This document shows, in pieces, positions 17,119-22,520 of a stretch of 24,053 nt of DNA. Origin of the DNA: a virus; the IMG/VR virus record IMGVR_UViG_3300043436_004323, positions 1-24,053 of that record; one strand, written 5' to 3'. A program made the position numbers and the translations under genes. Under the pieces are notes generated by a model, which had not been told where the DNA came from, did no database searches, and saw only the letters and a list, made by a program, of their open reading frames with translations. The first letter of the stretch is position 1, and each line of letters begins with the position of its first letter.

Positions 17119-17221
17119 ACTATTTAGATGGTACCTGTACTTATGTTTAGTATGGGTATTTGCTGCACTCACTTTTGATGTGGTTATGTTGGTCCACCAT
17201 TTTTACACGAACGGATGGTAG
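17108..17221 (+). CDS. 37-residue single-pass membrane peptide (holin-like size)
   Basis: The frame starts with ATGAGAGATAA, overlapping the previous gene by 11 nt, as the gene before it also does. The product has a basic start (MRDKLFRW), then about 24 mostly hydrophobic residues (YLYLCLVWVFAALTF and on to VVMLV), and a short polar end. One transmembrane helix is predicted. It is the last gene of the + strand virion operon, where lysis genes are common, so a small holin is possible but unproven. The stop is directly followed by a 15-bp inverted repeat. Confidence 0.5.
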   Translation: MRDKLFRWYLYLCLVWVFAALTFDVVMLVHHFYTNGW

Positions 17222-17268
17222 AATATTGTCTGGCAAAAATCTACCCCCAAATCTTGCCAGACAATATT
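17222..17268. repeat. Perfect 15-bp inverted repeat in the convergent intergenic region
   Basis: AATATTGTCTGGCAA at 17222-17236 is exactly complementary to 17254-17268, with a 17-nt loop carrying C5. Neither strand has a T tract after it, so it is not a standard intrinsic terminator. It sits between the convergent + and - operons. Confidence 0.9.
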
Positions 17269-17279
17269 GGTGCTGGTGC

Positions 17280-17310
17280 AAAAAAAACCCCATCCACGAA
17301 TGGACAGGGT
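17280..17310 (-). terminator. Intrinsic terminator of the - strand accessory genes
   Basis: On the - strand, AACCC pairs with GGGTT and TCCA with TGGA around a four-base TTCG loop, followed by seven T. The stem has a 2x2 internal mismatch. It lies 37 nt after the stop of the gene at 17347. Its AACCCTGT...GGGGTTTTTTT frame is shared with the hairpins near 19022. Confidence 0.75.
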
Positions 17311-17346
17311 TGTCAGGGATAAGAGTTATGAGAACTTACCACATAA

Positions 17347-17598
17347 CTATTTTGTTTTTAATGTGATGATATAGTCAGTACCTAATTCGTTTAGGTTGTC
17401 TACAATATTGTTTAAATTACCGATGCGTTCGTTTTGTGGTCTACTCATAATACACGCAATTAAACCTCTTAAATGGTCATCAAGGGTAGGCTGCGCTTTT
17501 GTCCTTGTTCTTACTCGTTTAGGTTTTTCTGTTAGTAGCCTATCTACTTTCTGCACCGTATTGACCAACTTGTTTAGGTCTGTAAAAATGTTACTCAT
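17347..17598 (-). CDS. Small hypothetical protein
   Basis: 83 residues. The N-terminal helix (DLNKLVNTVQKVDRLL) is followed by a basic stretch KPKRVRTRTKAQ and a helical C-terminal half. The basic linker could contact nucleic acid. It starts 3 nt after the stop of the upstream gene, so the pair forms an operon, and it is followed by the terminator at 17280-17310. No family is recognised. Confidence 0.7.
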   Translation of the reverse strand: MSNIFTDLNKLVNTVQKVDRLLTEKPKRVRTRTKAQPTLDDHLRGLIACIMSRPQNERIGNLNNIVDNLNELGTDYIITLKTK

Positions 17599-17601
17599 AA
17601 C

Positions 17602-17853
17602 TTATTTTTTTAATTGGTTTAACATTTGTCTTAACATCGCGTTACCCGATTGTTCCCCATCAGCTAATAACCACGTAGGGTCAAACTTAGGGTTGTAGGC
17701 GTTTAGTTGTAAAACTGACACCCAACTATCTTTTGGTAGCTTTTCATCCACACCGTAATAGTGCAGGTAATAGGTCTTCTTTTTTAGGAATATGTAACAA
17801 TCTTTTGTCTTCAACATACCCAAATTTTTTTGGTAAATTTCTTCTTGTGTCAT
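17602..17853 (-). CDS. Small hypothetical protein
   Basis: 83 residues, with a DCYIFLKKKTYYLHYYG strand pair and a helical tail (SGNAMLRQMLNQLKK). No signal peptide or known motif is seen. It is first in a two-gene unit with the gene at 17347 and is preceded by a well-formed promoter candidate. The function is unknown. Confidence 0.7.
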   Translation of the reverse strand: MTQEEIYQKNLGMLKTKDCYIFLKKKTYYLHYYGVDEKLPKDSWVSVLQLNAYNPKFDPTWLLADGEQSGNAMLRQMLNQLKK

Positions 17854-17872
17854 AACTTTTTTATTTAGAGTG

Positions 17873-17904
17873 TAAAGGTAGACACTTATATTGTGTCCAC
17901 CAAA
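17873..17904 (-). promoter_or_regulatory. Candidate host-type promoter with inverted repeat in the spacer
   Basis: On the - strand TTTG (17901-17904) is followed after 20 nt by TACCTTTA (17873-17880), matching the Bacteroidota -33 TTTG / -7 TAnnTTTG pattern with one deviation. The spacer contains GACAC (17881-17885) and GTGTC (17893-17897), a possible operator. The box is 20 nt from the ATG at 17853. The -33 part lies in the end of the acetyltransferase gene. Confidence 0.5.
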
Positions 17905-18581
17905 TTTAATTTTGAATAATAATCGTTATACCACTTGTCAATATGAAACTCCATTTCTGCGTGGTCAGAAAGTCGGTTCACCGTATTACCTTTAATTATA
18001 AGTTCTTTACTGCCTGTCTTGTGGTATTTGCTTACTCTAAACCCAAACTTCCTAAAAAACTTGCACTGCAAACTTACCTCGTTAATGTAATATTCAGGAC
18101 CTAATGTGGCGCAGCCAATACAATCCAAATGGATGGGTGGAAACTCACTTTTGTAGGTCTCAAGTAGCAAATCAAAAAAGACACCCATTAACGCAGTACC
18201 ATAACCCTTACCTTGATGTTCAGGGTAAATAGCAAGGTTCTCAAGTTCAATACCATTACCTTTAATACTAATGGTCAACATACCATAATTAGCTACAATA
18301 CGGATGTTACGAGTGACCCTTAATTCCTTATTGAACTTAAAGCGGATATTGGTGTCCCAAAACTGCAGGAACGGATAATCTTTTGCGAATATCGGTAGCT
18401 GTTCAGACAATTGTTGGAACGCCTCATTAGGTTGGATAAACACAAAATGTGAGATGGTGTCAGCAGGATTGTAGCAGAACGGTGGTTCAACCATACATTC
18501 CTTAATCGTAGCAGATTTATCTGCGGTGTACTTGTCCTTCCAAAACTGAATGTCCGAAGGAACGTGTGTGTAGTTTTTCAT
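17886..18581 (-). CDS. GNAT-family N-acetyltransferase
   Basis: 231 residues from the ATG at 18579-18581; an upstream in-frame TTG at 18602 would lie inside the promoter box. Motif A of the GNAT fold is clear: LENLAIYPEHQGKGYGTALM at residues 113-132, with QGKGYG as the acetyl-CoA pyrophosphate loop. A later CKFFRKFGF segment fits motif B (the strand-helix after the conserved Tyr). The N-terminal 100 residues are not typical and may bind the substrate, which cannot be told from sequence. A phage GNAT in an accessory block may modify a host protein, antibiotic-like molecule or tRNA; this is speculation. A strong promoter candidate precedes it. Confidence 0.88.
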   Translation of the reverse strand: MKNYTHVPSDIQFWKDKYTADKSATIKECMVEPPFCYNPADTISHFVFIQPNEAFQQLSEQLPIFAKDYPFLQFWDTNIRFKFNKELRVTRNIRIVANYGMLTISIKGNGIELENLAIYPEHQGKGYGTALMGVFFDLLLETYKSEFPPIHLDCIGCATLGPEYYINEVSLQCKFFRKFGFRVSKYHKTGSKELIIKGNTVNRLSDHAEMEFHIDKWYNDYYSKLNLVDTI

Positions 18582-18599
18582 AACTTTTAATTTAGATTG

Positions 18600-18632
18600 C
18601 AAATATACGACTATTTGTGATATTCCAAAAAA
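18600..18632 (-). promoter_or_regulatory. Candidate host-type promoter of the acetyltransferase gene
   Basis: On the - strand TATATTTG (18600-18607) is an exact TAnnTTTG box, with TTTTTTGG (18625-18632) upstream as a -33 element at a spacing of about 18 nt. The start codon is 19 nt from the box, giving a leader of about 12 nt. Confidence 0.6.
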
Positions 18633-18634
18633 TA

Positions 18635-18994
18635 TTATAAAAACTTATCCACATTTTTTTTATAGAACTTCAACAGGAAATTGTACGATAGCTTTTTAGC
18701 ACTCCTGTAATACTGATTTTCAGGGTTAGTTACCCACTGCAGATTTTCCACCCTATTGTCGTGCCTGATATGGTTAATGTGGTGTACGTCTTCCTTACCC
18801 TCTATTTTAGGAATGAACGCAGCAGCTACCAATCGGTGGACCCGAAGGAACACCTGCTTACCATTTGACCACAAACCAATACGCTTATATCCAAAATCGG
18901 TCTTCAGCTTCAAAATCTTACCAGACAAATTTCGCACACGACCAGCAGTGCTAACCTCGTAGTCGTAACCATCAATCCGTTTCCATTTTTCCAT
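18635..18994 (-). CDS. NUMOD4-HNH endonuclease (free-standing homing type)
   Basis: 119 residues. Residues 3-25 (WKRIDGYDYEVSTAGRVRNL) are a NUMOD4 DNA-recognition motif. Residues 52-95 are an HNH nuclease core: VHRLVAAAFIP, then DVHHINHIRHDNRVENLQWV, with the HH pair, the second His and the Asn visible. Such enzymes cut DNA site-specifically and spread by homing; they are common in phages as insertions between genes. No intron is evident around it. It lies between the acetyltransferase gene and a cluster of terminators, so it may be transcribed by read-through or from a weak promoter of its own. Confidence 0.92.
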   Translation of the reverse strand: MEKWKRIDGYDYEVSTAGRVRNLSGKILKLKTDFGYKRIGLWSNGKQVFLRVHRLVAAAFIPKIEGKEDVHHINHIRHDNRVENLQWVTNPENQYYRSAKKLSYNFLLKFYKKNVDKFL

Positions 18995-19021
18995 ACCATT
19001 ATTATAGGAAAAAATAATGAG

Positions 19022-19061
19022 AAAAAAAAACCCCGTAGCGTCAGTGAAAAGCTACAGGGTT
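19022..19061 (-). terminator. Terminator-like hairpin H1, tandem copy 1
   Basis: Arms 19029-19039 and 19051-19061 pair over 11 positions with one C-A mismatch around an 11-nt loop. On the - strand the stem runs into nine or more T (19022-19030). The flanks and stem are homologous to the next hairpin. Confidence 0.8.
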
Positions 19062-19084
19062 ATATTCAACATTAAAACAGATTT

Positions 19085-19124
19085 TAAAAAAAACCCTGCA
19101 GTGAACCTTATAAAGCTGCAGGGT
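19085..19124 (-). terminator. Terminator-like hairpin H2, tandem copy 2
   Basis: ACCCTGCAG (19093-19101) pairs perfectly with CTGCAGGGT (19116-19124) around 14 nt, with a - strand T tract (19086-19092). It is a diverged duplicate of H1, with a compensatory T-A to C-G change in the stem. Confidence 0.85.
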
Positions 19125-19154
19125 ATATCCAACCGTATAAAAAAGACGTAATAA

Positions 19155-19228
19155 AACAAGGGTGGGTGTATAACAAACTAACTTTAGTGAAATGGCAATA
19201 TCAAATAAAATAAATCTCCACCCTTGTT
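19155..19228. repeat. 11-bp perfect inverted repeat with 52-nt loop (H3)
   Basis: AACAAGGGTGG (19155-19165) is complementary to CCACCCTTGTT (19218-19228). On the - strand a T-rich stretch (TTTTATTACG) follows the stem, so it may be the first terminator after the ten-gene cluster, or a small structured RNA. The loop contains no open frame. The wider interval 18995-19279 holds H1, H2 and H3 and no gene. Confidence 0.7.
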
Positions 19229-19279
19229 ATTATAAATATAAGAAACGCACACCACAATTCCAAATATTTATAATTATTT

Positions 19280-19600
19280 TTATAAATTAATTTCTGTACG
19301 CAAGGTAAAGCCATTATCATCCTGCGACACAATTGTCTGCGTAACCAATCCATTATCAAACATACGTTCAATTAAAAGCACACGCTGCGCTTTACATATG
19401 TCCTCATACAATCTATCATTCATTTCGTTACGATTGGTTGGAAACGAAATAAACAGACCAGGCATCCCGTGTAGTTCAGGGTCGTAACGTGTTGTTAATG
19501 CTTGTGGGTCAGGTAGAAATTCAGAAGGAAAGTGTAGCTGCAGCATTCTTTCAAATCGTTCGTCTTGTGTTTCTTCGTTGTTAAAAAATTTAAATCCCAT
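19280..19600 (-). CDS. Small hypothetical protein, last gene of the accessory cluster
   Basis: 106 residues with a charged N-terminus (NNEETQDERFERMLQLHFP), a Pro-rich middle containing GMPGLFISFPTNRNEMNDRL, and a strand-rich end (TIVSQDDNGFTLRTEINL). It starts 1 nt after the upstream stop, so it is translated as part of the cluster. It is followed by the H3, H2 and H1 hairpins. No family is recognised. Confidence 0.7.
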   Translation of the reverse strand: MGFKFFNNEETQDERFERMLQLHFPSEFLPDPQALTTRYDPELHGMPGLFISFPTNRNEMNDRLYEDICKAQRVLLIERMFDNGLVTQTIVSQDDNGFTLRTEINL

Positions 19601-19601
19601 A

Positions 19602-19814
19602 TTAATAATAAATTTGTAACCAATCTAATGGTGGGTATTTTAATCTAACTACCAATGCAGTCCACACTTCAATCAATTCCTTTTTGTTTAGCGGCATTAA
19701 TGACTTGATGTACTCGCAATCAAAATCATCGCCTGTTTCGTTCTTTAACCATTCAATCTGTTGGATGATTAATTTCTTGTTGTCGCGTTGCAGCTTATAG
19801 CTTTTTAGTTTCAT
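19602..19814 (-). CDS. Small hypothetical protein
   Basis: 70 residues with a very basic start (MKLKSYKLQRDNKKL), a helix (IIQQIEWLKNETGDDF) and an aromatic end (PPLDWLQIYY). Its ATG overlaps the TGA of the preceding 57-residue gene as ATGA, a sign of coupled translation. The function is unknown. Confidence 0.7.
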   Translation of the reverse strand: MKLKSYKLQRDNKKLIIQQIEWLKNETGDDFDCEYIKSLMPLNKKELIEVWTALVVRLKYPPLDWLQIYY

Positions 19815-19984
19815 ATTGCTTTTTCTATTTTATGTAGCACGTTATGTAATTGTTTAAATAAATCTTCTTTTATAGGTGCAAGGTCTGCAGGTTCAGTTGC
19901 TGTGTTAGCACACACCCTTTCAAAAAAATCTATTACTCCTACGATTGCGTTTAATTCTTCCTTGTTAAATTTTAAGTTAGGCAT
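19811..19984 (-). CDS. 57-residue hypothetical protein in the accessory cluster
   Basis: A 58-codon frame from ATG (19982-19984) to TGA (19811-19813). The product begins MPNLKFNKEELNAIVGVID and ends in a Lys/His helix (LFKQLHNVLHKIEKAI), predicting a small, mostly helical protein. It overlaps the upstream gene by 8 nt and the downstream gene by the ATGA junction, which fits the packing of the cluster and supports it as a real gene. Confidence 0.65.
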   Translation of the reverse strand: MPNLKFNKEELNAIVGVIDFFERVCANTATEPADLAPIKEDLFKQLHNVLHKIEKAI

Positions 19985-20147
19985 CTTTATCGTTTTTAGT
20001 TTTAGCTACGTACATCTTCACACAGAATTGGTCAAACGTCATTTCTTCTTGATTGACTTGTGTGGTGTATATTTCGTATAGTCCGTTATAGTTGGCAGCT
20101 ACATATTCTGTAACTGCCATCAAAAGGTACTCCTCTATTTCTTTCAT
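19977..20147 (-). CDS. 56-residue hypothetical protein in the accessory cluster
   Basis: A 57-codon frame from the ATG at 20147 to TAA (19977-19979). The product starts MKEIEEYLLMAVTEYVAANY, has a middle QVNQEEMTFDQFC segment and a Lys-rich end. Its ATG lies 1 nt after the stop of the gene at 20149, with the common AATAATATG context. No family is recognised. Confidence 0.65.
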   Translation of the reverse strand: MKEIEEYLLMAVTEYVAANYNGLYEIYTTQVNQEEMTFDQFCVKMYVAKTKNDKDA

Positions 20148-20148
20148 A

Positions 20149-20388
20149 TTATTTATAATTTACATCGGTTTGTGAATAGGTTTTGACTACGGTTGTCTTA
20201 ATATCTTCTTCGCCTGTCCAATCGTACAGATAGGATGCACCAATTTCTGCAAGGTCTTCTACTTCCTTTTCATCATAACCCTGACTATCAATCAACCATT
20301 TCTTAAACTGCATTACTTGTTCATCAGTAAGTTCTACTGTTTCGTAGGTAACAATATCACGTGCTACCCTAATGTTAAATTGTTTCAT
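20149..20388 (-). CDS. Small acidic hypothetical protein
   Basis: 79 residues, clearly acidic in its centre (GYDEKEVEDLAEIGASYLYD, WTGEEDI). A strand-like start (FNIRVARDIVTYETVELTDE) leads into a helix. Small acidic phage proteins sometimes mimic DNA or bind host enzymes, but nothing specific supports this here. Its ATG overlaps the upstream TGA as ATGA. Confidence 0.72.
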   Translation of the reverse strand: MKQFNIRVARDIVTYETVELTDEQVMQFKKWLIDSQGYDEKEVEDLAEIGASYLYDWTGEEDIKTTVVKTYSQTDVNYK

Positions 20389-20717
20389 ATTTCTTTACTT
20401 ATTTTTTTGATGATGCGTGGTGTAAGGTTGTAGTGCTTAGTGAACATTTTACGTGAGTTTCCTTGTAGCTTATCACTATTAAGAACCGCAAGTCCAACAC
20501 CCTCATACCAAAAGTTAATAGCGTCAGCTAAAACGTCGCTGCAACCTCTTGAAAATTCAAATTGTGTTTCACCAGCATCAAGTGCGTCGTGTAAGTCAAT
20601 CAACATTCGTGCAGTATTAGCTTCTTGTTGTGTTCTTATTGTTTCGTGATGAACGCAACTAATTAGTATTGCGGTTATATTACGTAAAGCGTGTGCTTCA
20701 CTTACTGTTAATACCAT
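20385..20717 (-). CDS. Small helical hypothetical protein
   Basis: 110 residues, mostly helical. It has a SEAHALRNITAILISCVHHE start, a DLHDALDAGETQFEFSRG middle and a basic C-terminus (RKMFTKHYNLTPRIIKKISK). It ends in an ATGA overlap with the next gene and starts 10 nt after the upstream gene. The function is unknown. Confidence 0.72.
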   Translation of the reverse strand: MVLTVSEAHALRNITAILISCVHHETIRTQQEANTARMLIDLHDALDAGETQFEFSRGCSDVLADAINFWYEGVGLAVLNSDKLQGNSRKMFTKHYNLTPRIIKKISKEI

Positions 20718-20727
20718 ATTATTTTAT

Positions 20728-21084
20728 TTAAGGGATTTGAAATGAATAAATATTGTCAGGCTGCCAACGCACCACGTCAAAAACAATCCACTGCGTGTCA
20801 TCGTCTTCTAATGGGTCTGCGGTCAATACGAAGTTCCATAACGGCTGCAGGTTTTGATGTGACTTGTAGCGTTCAAGACCTACCACAATCGTTCTGCTGT
20901 CACCATCTTGTGCAGTGCCACCGTAATAACCTTCCACGTACCAATCAGGTGGTAAAAAGTTGTGGCACTGTTCATTAGCTTTAAGTATAAACTCAACTTG
21001 TGCGATTGGATTTTCTAATCCATCGGGGTAGTCGTTAAAGTCAAATATGACTGCACGACCTTCGTACATTTTTGTTGTTGGCAT
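20728..21084 (-). CDS. Small acidic hypothetical protein
   Basis: 118 residues, Trp- and Asp-rich, with a GRAVIFDFNDYPDGLENP start, YVEGYYGGTAQDGDSRTIVV in the middle and DPLEDDDTQWIVFDVVRW near the end. It looks like one compact alpha/beta domain. It is the largest product of the cluster, and its ATG is 1 nt after the upstream stop. No family is recognised. Confidence 0.74.
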   Translation of the reverse strand: MPTTKMYEGRAVIFDFNDYPDGLENPIAQVEFILKANEQCHNFLPPDWYVEGYYGGTAQDGDSRTIVVGLERYKSHQNLQPLWNFVLTADPLEDDDTQWIVFDVVRWQPDNIYSFQIP

Positions 21085-21085
21085 A

Positions 21086-21268
21086 TTAATTGGTTGTTTG
21101 ATTATTATATTCGGTTTCTACTTTACGCATCACGTTGGTCATTACAGTAGTGGTATGTTCTTTATTGGGTAATTCCAATTCAGGCTTTTCAGCTACTACT
21201 TCTAATATACCTTGTATAAATCCATACAACATATTATTTTCCTCAGGGGTTAAATTAATTTGTGGCAT
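21086..21268 (-). CDS. Small hypothetical protein
   Basis: 60 residues and probably helical (TPEENNMLYGFIQGILEVVA, then TVMTNVMRKVETEY). It overlaps the upstream gene by 14 nt and ends 1 nt before the next. The function is unknown. Confidence 0.68.
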   Translation of the reverse strand: MPQINLTPEENNMLYGFIQGILEVVAEKPELELPNKEHTTTVMTNVMRKVETEYNNQTTN

Positions 21269-21581
21269 CGTCAGATAATTTTGATAGTGAATAAAATACT
21301 ACGGTGTAAAGGTTGGGGTCATTTTCGTACCACGCAATTTGTTCCTCACGCATATCGTGCAGCAAGTAGCTACCGAATATTGATGTGATAAAGCAGCCAC
21401 CAAAAGTATTGGTAGGTTCGTCACTTGCATAATGTACTTCAAAATCGTCAGGGTCTGCACCGAATTGTGCATCCTCGTGCGTCATAATTTTGTCAAACGC
21501 ATCTAACATAATTTCCTTTACTTGTGGTACGCAATCAGCAAAATTAATTGCTGCATCTTTTTTGATTAACTCAATTTTCAT
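21255..21581 (-). CDS. Small acidic hypothetical protein
   Basis: 108 residues. It has a DCVPQVKEIMLDAFDKI helix, an acidic HEDAQFGADPDDFEVHY region, a hydrophobic GGCFITSIFGSYLL stretch too short and polar for a confident membrane call, and a strand-rich end. It starts 1 nt after the first gene of the cluster. No family is recognised. Confidence 0.72.
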   Translation of the reverse strand: MKIELIKKDAAINFADCVPQVKEIMLDAFDKIMTHEDAQFGADPDDFEVHYASDEPTNTFGGCFITSIFGSYLLHDMREEQIAWYENDPNLYTVVFYSLSKLSDDATN

Positions 21582-21582
21582 T

Positions 21583-21804
21583 TTAATTGTTTTTTAATTG
21601 TTTTTGAATGTGATTGGAAAAGTTTTTAAGGTCTTCGTTAGTTGTGTCCCAATTGAAGATAAATTCAGTTAGGATTTGGGATAGTCTGCACACTTCCTGC
21701 ACCGTTGGTTTAACACCTAATAATGCGTACATTTCAATTGCACGTTCCATTTGCGATTGACGGACGATAAGTTCATCCTTGTCTTTTGGACATTTGATAG
21801 CCAT
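21583..21804 (-). CDS. Small hypothetical protein, first gene of the accessory cluster
   Basis: 73 residues and helical (VRQSQMERAIEMYALLGVKP, EVCRLSQILTEFIFNW). It is the promoter-proximal gene of the ten-gene - strand cluster, with an A/T-rich leader (AATTATTAAAAATGG). A possible - strand promoter lies within 21815-21870 but has no exact box. The function is unknown. Confidence 0.7.
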   Translation of the reverse strand: MAIKCPKDKDELIVRQSQMERAIEMYALLGVKPTVQEVCRLSQILTEFIFNWDTTNEDLKNFSNHIQKQLKNN

Positions 21805-21847
21805 TTTTAATAATTTTAATTGTTAATACTAACACTAATATACACAC

Positions 21848-21855
21848 TATATTTG
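21848..21855 (+). promoter_or_regulatory. Candidate + strand promoter box in the divergent region
   Basis: TATATTTG is an exact match to the Bacteroidota -7 pattern TAnnTTTG. A TTG lies 25 nt upstream, longer than the ideal spacing. It reads towards the structured region at 21975-22290 and the gene at 22331. Confidence 0.35.
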
Positions 21856-21974
21856 ACAATAAAAAATGTTGAGGTAAGTATTTATCCACATCCAATTTAT
21901 AACTTCATTTACGAAATGCGGAATTATTTTTAAGACTATTTGGATTTTACGATTTTTTCCCTTATTTATTTTAC

Positions 21975-22290
21975 GTGGGTCACCTGACAGAAAAAGGGTG
22001 ACTATCGCCCTGGAGGAGTTTCAAGATAGCTACGTTAGTCATTTTCCGTACATCAGAAGGGGTCTTATCGGTGGATATACATTACCAACTACGCTGATTA
22101 GTTGAGGAACGTACCGACCACAAAAAAGGTCTTGAGATATAAGTAAGGTATGGGTCAAGGATTGAAGGTCATATAATCAATTTACACTGGCTTTACGAAA
22201 CCTCAGGGGTGTGTTGAGATTTATCTCATTAATCAGTAGGAGAACGAATTATGCCCTGTTGTGAACGCCTGTTGGGATTTGGTTTATTGA
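21975..22290 (+). ncRNA. Candidate structured non-coding RNA or cis element of unknown family
   Basis: This 526-nt intergenic region (21805-22330) has no convincing gene. Its part 21975-22290 is about 40% G+C, while the flanks are much lower. Local hairpins follow each other: 21979-21984/21997-22002, 22003-22006/22025-22028, 22086-22091/22099-22104, a nested pair 22111-22115/22147-22151 around 22116-22119/22128-22131, 22161-22165/22177-22181, and 22215-22219/22224-22228. I compared it by eye with RNase P RNA, tmRNA and group I/II intron cores and found no match. The strand is uncertain; + is preferred because of the upstream box. A replication origin or packaging site is an alternative. Confidence 0.45.
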
Positions 22291-22330
22291 ATTATTTTAT
22301 TTATATTACATTAATACAAACTAATACATT

Positions 22331-22519
22331 ATGGGATGGAAGTACAGGGATAATGAATTATCGTTGAAGGAATTTTATAATCTACCAAAAGAAAAACAGA
22401 ACGACTACATACTACTGGTGCGTGGACTTAAACCTGAGGAAAGAAGTAGTATGGATGAAATATTAATTAATAGATTTGGTGGTAATAAAATAATTAATAC
22501 CTTTACATTAAAAGAATAA
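22331..22519 (+). CDS. Small hypothetical protein
   Basis: 62 residues, charged (KYRDNELSLKEFYNLPKEKQ, then LKPEERSSMDEILINRFGG). It is probably a small helical protein. It is the first gene of the right-hand + operon, with an A/T-rich leader after the structured region. The next gene starts 1 nt after its stop. No family is recognised. Confidence 0.65.
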   Translation: MGWKYRDNELSLKEFYNLPKEKQNDYILLVRGLKPEERSSMDEILINRFGGNKIINTFTLKE

Positions 22520-22520
22520 T

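Noticed and set aside
16726-17172. 148-codon - strand frame opposite the small genes at 16551-17221
   Set aside because: It lies antisense to three overlapping + strand genes with recognisable motifs and good start contexts, and its product is a Phe/Leu-rich shadow.
21975-22290. RNase P RNA, tmRNA or group I/II intron
   Set aside because: Short similarities such as GAGGAAC and CTTATCGG occur, but the conserved blocks are missing or in the wrong order, and no tRNA-like ends or intron core are seen.
22251-22367. 38-codon frame starting at ATG 22251
   Set aside because: It runs into the gene at 22331 in another frame and begins inside the structured region; coding is not supported.
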